The notes beneath the pieces were generated by a model that made no database searches, had not been told where the DNA came from, and worked only from the letters and a program-made list of their open reading frames with translations. Below are positions 62,447-64,000 of a stretch of 64,000 nt of DNA, in pieces. The translations under genes and the position numbers were made by a program. This DNA comes from Flaviflexus massiliensis (GTDB taxonomy: Bacteria; Actinomycetota; Actinomycetes; Actinomycetales; Actinomycetaceae), in assembly GCF_001375495.1 (NCBI RefSeq), contig NZ_LN831057.1, forward strand, positions 310,001 to 374,000, written 5' to 3'. Every line of letters starts with the position of its first letter. Positions within the stretch are counted from its first letter, which is position 1.

Positions 62447-64000
62447 TTACTCCGTGCGGGTACCTGTGCGACGGATCGTGAGGAGCGTGCCGACGAGCAG
62501 CAGGGCCCCTGCCATGCCGATCAGGCCGGCGCTGTTGGTGCCCGTGACGGGGAGCTGACCACCGGTGTAGGCAGAACCATCGGCATTCACCCGGTTGCCG
62601 TCCTCGTCGTAGCAGGTTTCAACTGTCTGCTCTGGCAGGGCGCCGGAAACCGAGAGCGTCAGGTTGTCGAGTGCTTCGCCGGCACCGTAGAAGCCTGCGA
62701 ATGCTCGGGCGCCCTCGGAGGTGAGGGTGACGGATCCGGTGCCACCGTTTGCTCCGAGGGAGGAGAAGGAGACGGTGCCGATGGTGACGGTGCCGTTCGC
62801 AACAACATTGCCTTCCATGTCGGTCGAACGCACGTGGGCGACAAGGCTTCCCGAATTCCCACCGGTGGACCGGACCTGAACATTCGAGATGGCAAGGTCG
62901 AGCAGGCCACCGTGGCCGGTGAAGCGGACGCTGCCGGGGAAAGAAACTGTTCCAATGCCCGAAGCGTTGAGGGAACCGGATCCGGTACCCCACGAGAAAC
63001 CGTTACCGCTCCGGTATGCGCCGCCACCCGTTGTGACGGAGCCCTTGGCGATGCCGCCCTCAATGTAGGAAACAAACGAGGAGCGAACGCCCCACGAGAG
63101 GCTGACCTGGCCCGGGGAGCCTGGGATGGTTTCGGTCGTGCAGGTGATCTCACCCTTCCTCGCGATATCGGAAGTTGTGGGGAGAGTGGCCGTGCCCTTG
63201 GAGCCGGAACCACCAGTTCCGGCGGAGTTCCCGGAGGAGGAGAGGTCCGTGACGGTGAACTCTGCCCGCGCCTGCACACCCGAGGAAAGTCCCTGGAAGA
63301 CCACGGCGTGAGTGCCAGGCTTGCTGTCCTTGGGGACGTTGAAGGAAATGGAGACGGTACCGTTCTTGTCGGCCGTTTTTGTGCCGAGGTTGACCACCTT
63401 CGAGTGGAGCGAGATCTTCACCTTTTCGCCCGGTTCGAAACCGGAAGCGGTCGCGGTCTGAGAGCGATCACCGGCGAGGTCGATGTGGGACTTGCCGACG
63501 GAGGCGGTGACATCCGTGCCCGATGCGGACAGGAGTCCGAGCGCACGGAGCTGATCGGCACTGAGCTTGACCGGCACCTCCGTGACGAAGGAACCGTCAG
63601 TCAGGAGACCGTGAGCCGACCAGACAACAATGCGGAGATCAGGATTCTTCGACAGATCGCCTGCCTTCGTGGTCAGAGTGGACGTGAAGGATCCGTTGCT
63701 CATCCGCCCGGGCATGACCCAGTCCAGTGCGAGCGCGTCAAGGTCCTTGTTGATATCGGCATAGGTCATGGTGTTCGCGTCATAGAGTGCGACGTAAACA
63801 CCGTTGGCGGGGCCGCCGGTCGAGTTCTTGGGCAGGTCAACATAGCCCGTGCCCGTGACGTTGAGAACCAGCCCGTCGGCAACCGAGGACTTCGTGACCG
63901 CGACCTTCGTCTTGAGTCTGGTGGGATCGGGATCAACGGGGCCGGGCTCAACCGGCTCCTCGTTGCCACCGCCGGAGAACAGTGCCGCCTTCTGATCTGC
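62447..64000 (-). CDS. htaA: HtaA-domain cell-wall haem-binding protein (5' end outside window)
   Basis: At least 517 residues; the frame runs open to position 64000, so the start is beyond the window. An HtaA-type domain appears twice in outline: VSLSWGVRSSFVSYIEGGIAKGS with SGNGFSW (haem-binding Tyr region), and the preceding LKTKVAVTKSSVADGLVLNVTGTGY bears a similar beta repeat. The end QLPVTGTNSAGLIGMAGALLLVGTLL then RRTGTRTE is an LPVTG sortase signal. It captures haem at the wall and passes it to HmuT. Confidence 0.88.
   Translation of the reverse strand, partial: ADQKAALFSGGGNEEPVEPGPVDPDPTRLKTKVAVTKSSVADGLVLNVTGTGYVDLPKNSTGGPANGVYVALYDANTMTYADINKDLDALALDWVMPGRMSNGSFTSTLTTKAGDLSKNPDLRIVVWSAHGLLTDGSFVTEVPVKLSADQLRALGLLSASGTDVTASVGKSHIDLAGDRSQTATASGFEPGEKVKISLHSKVVNLGTKTADKNGTVSISFNVPKDSKPGTHAVVFQGLSSGVQARAEFTVTDLSSSGNSAGTGGSGSKGTATLPTTSDIARKGEITCTTETIPGSPGQVSLSWGVRSSFVSYIEGGIAKGSVTTGGGAYRSGNGFSWGTGSGSLNASGIGTVSFPGSVRFTGHGGLLDLAISNVQVRSTGGNSGSLVAHVRSTDMEGNVVANGTVTIGTVSFSSLGANGGTGSVTLTSEGARAFAGFYGAGEALDNLTLSVSGALPEQTVETCYDEDGNRVNADGSAYTGGQLPVTGTNSAGLIGMAGALLLVGTLLTIRRTGTRTE

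Noticed and set aside
1-64000. CRISPR arrays, prophage genes, rRNA operons, toxin-antitoxin pairs
   Set aside because: I saw no regularly spaced repeats, integrase or phage structural genes, rRNA sequence, or recognisable toxin-antitoxin pair anywhere in the window.

Overview
The window reads as chromosome of a Gram-positive actinobacterium, most likely an Actinomycetaceae-type facultative anaerobe (Actinomyces, Schaalia, Trueperella or Flaviflexus relatives). The grounds are moderately high GC, a PimB'-like mannosyltransferase, a SepIVA-like coiled-coil gene, a SAM-IV riboswitch, an NdgR/LtbR-type IclR regulator divergent from leuCD, many GTG starts and ATGA/GTGA overlaps, an LPVTG-anchored HtaA haem protein and a tRNA-Ala. 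Genus assignment is inference only.

Layout. 1-9.5 kb: pdxH, a DUF4213/DUF364 metal-chelation-like protein, an OsmC protein, pimB-like, ltbR-like regulator divergent from leuCD, a GNAT, and an MFS/ArsR pair. 9.5-24.2 kb: housekeeping for envelope, translation and repair: murA-plsC, an AMIN-like lipoprotein, a trans-sulfuration enzyme, ddl, a DUF3515 lipoprotein, thiL, rpmB, recG-rsmD-coaD-sepIVA-like, dps, and yceD-rnc-mutM. 24.2-33 kb: a DevR/DosR-like response regulator converges on an operon cydA-cydB-cydD-cydC-devS-like kinase (cytochrome bd oxidase, its CydDC exporter and a two-GAF kinase). A GGAC-N4-GTCC palindrome resembling a DosR box lies upstream of cydA. 33.5-39.7 kb: rne, rplU, rpmA, obgE, proB. 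39.7-49.2 kb: an accessory block separates proB from proA. It holds an IS3-family element interrupted by an IS30-family element, a sugar ABC transporter without an ATPase, a DUF624 protein, a SAM-IV riboswitch with a Met-rich mini-ORF ahead of a short luciferase-like protein, and trxA. 49.2-53.3 kb: proA, nadD, an acidic one-TM protein, rsfS, a histidine phosphatase and tRNA-Ala(GGC). 53.4-64 kb: a serine hydrolase, a metal ATPase (CPG motif) plus metallochaperone divergent from an FNR-type regulator, an ECF sigma-ogt pair, and a haem uptake operon htaA-hmuT-hmuU-hmuV whose first gene runs off the right edge.

The strongest candidate for an under-described system is the DevRS-like oxygen/redox circuit built into the cyd operon: kinase as last operon gene, regulator convergent, candidate DosR-type box at the promoter, and a His in the first GAF at the place expected for a haem ligand. 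Second is the SAM-IV riboswitch with a nested Met-codon-rich leader ORF. Third is the FNR-like regulator with a TTGAC-N4-GTCAA palindrome controlling a CPG-type metal ATPase. All functional links are inferred from sequence and gene order.
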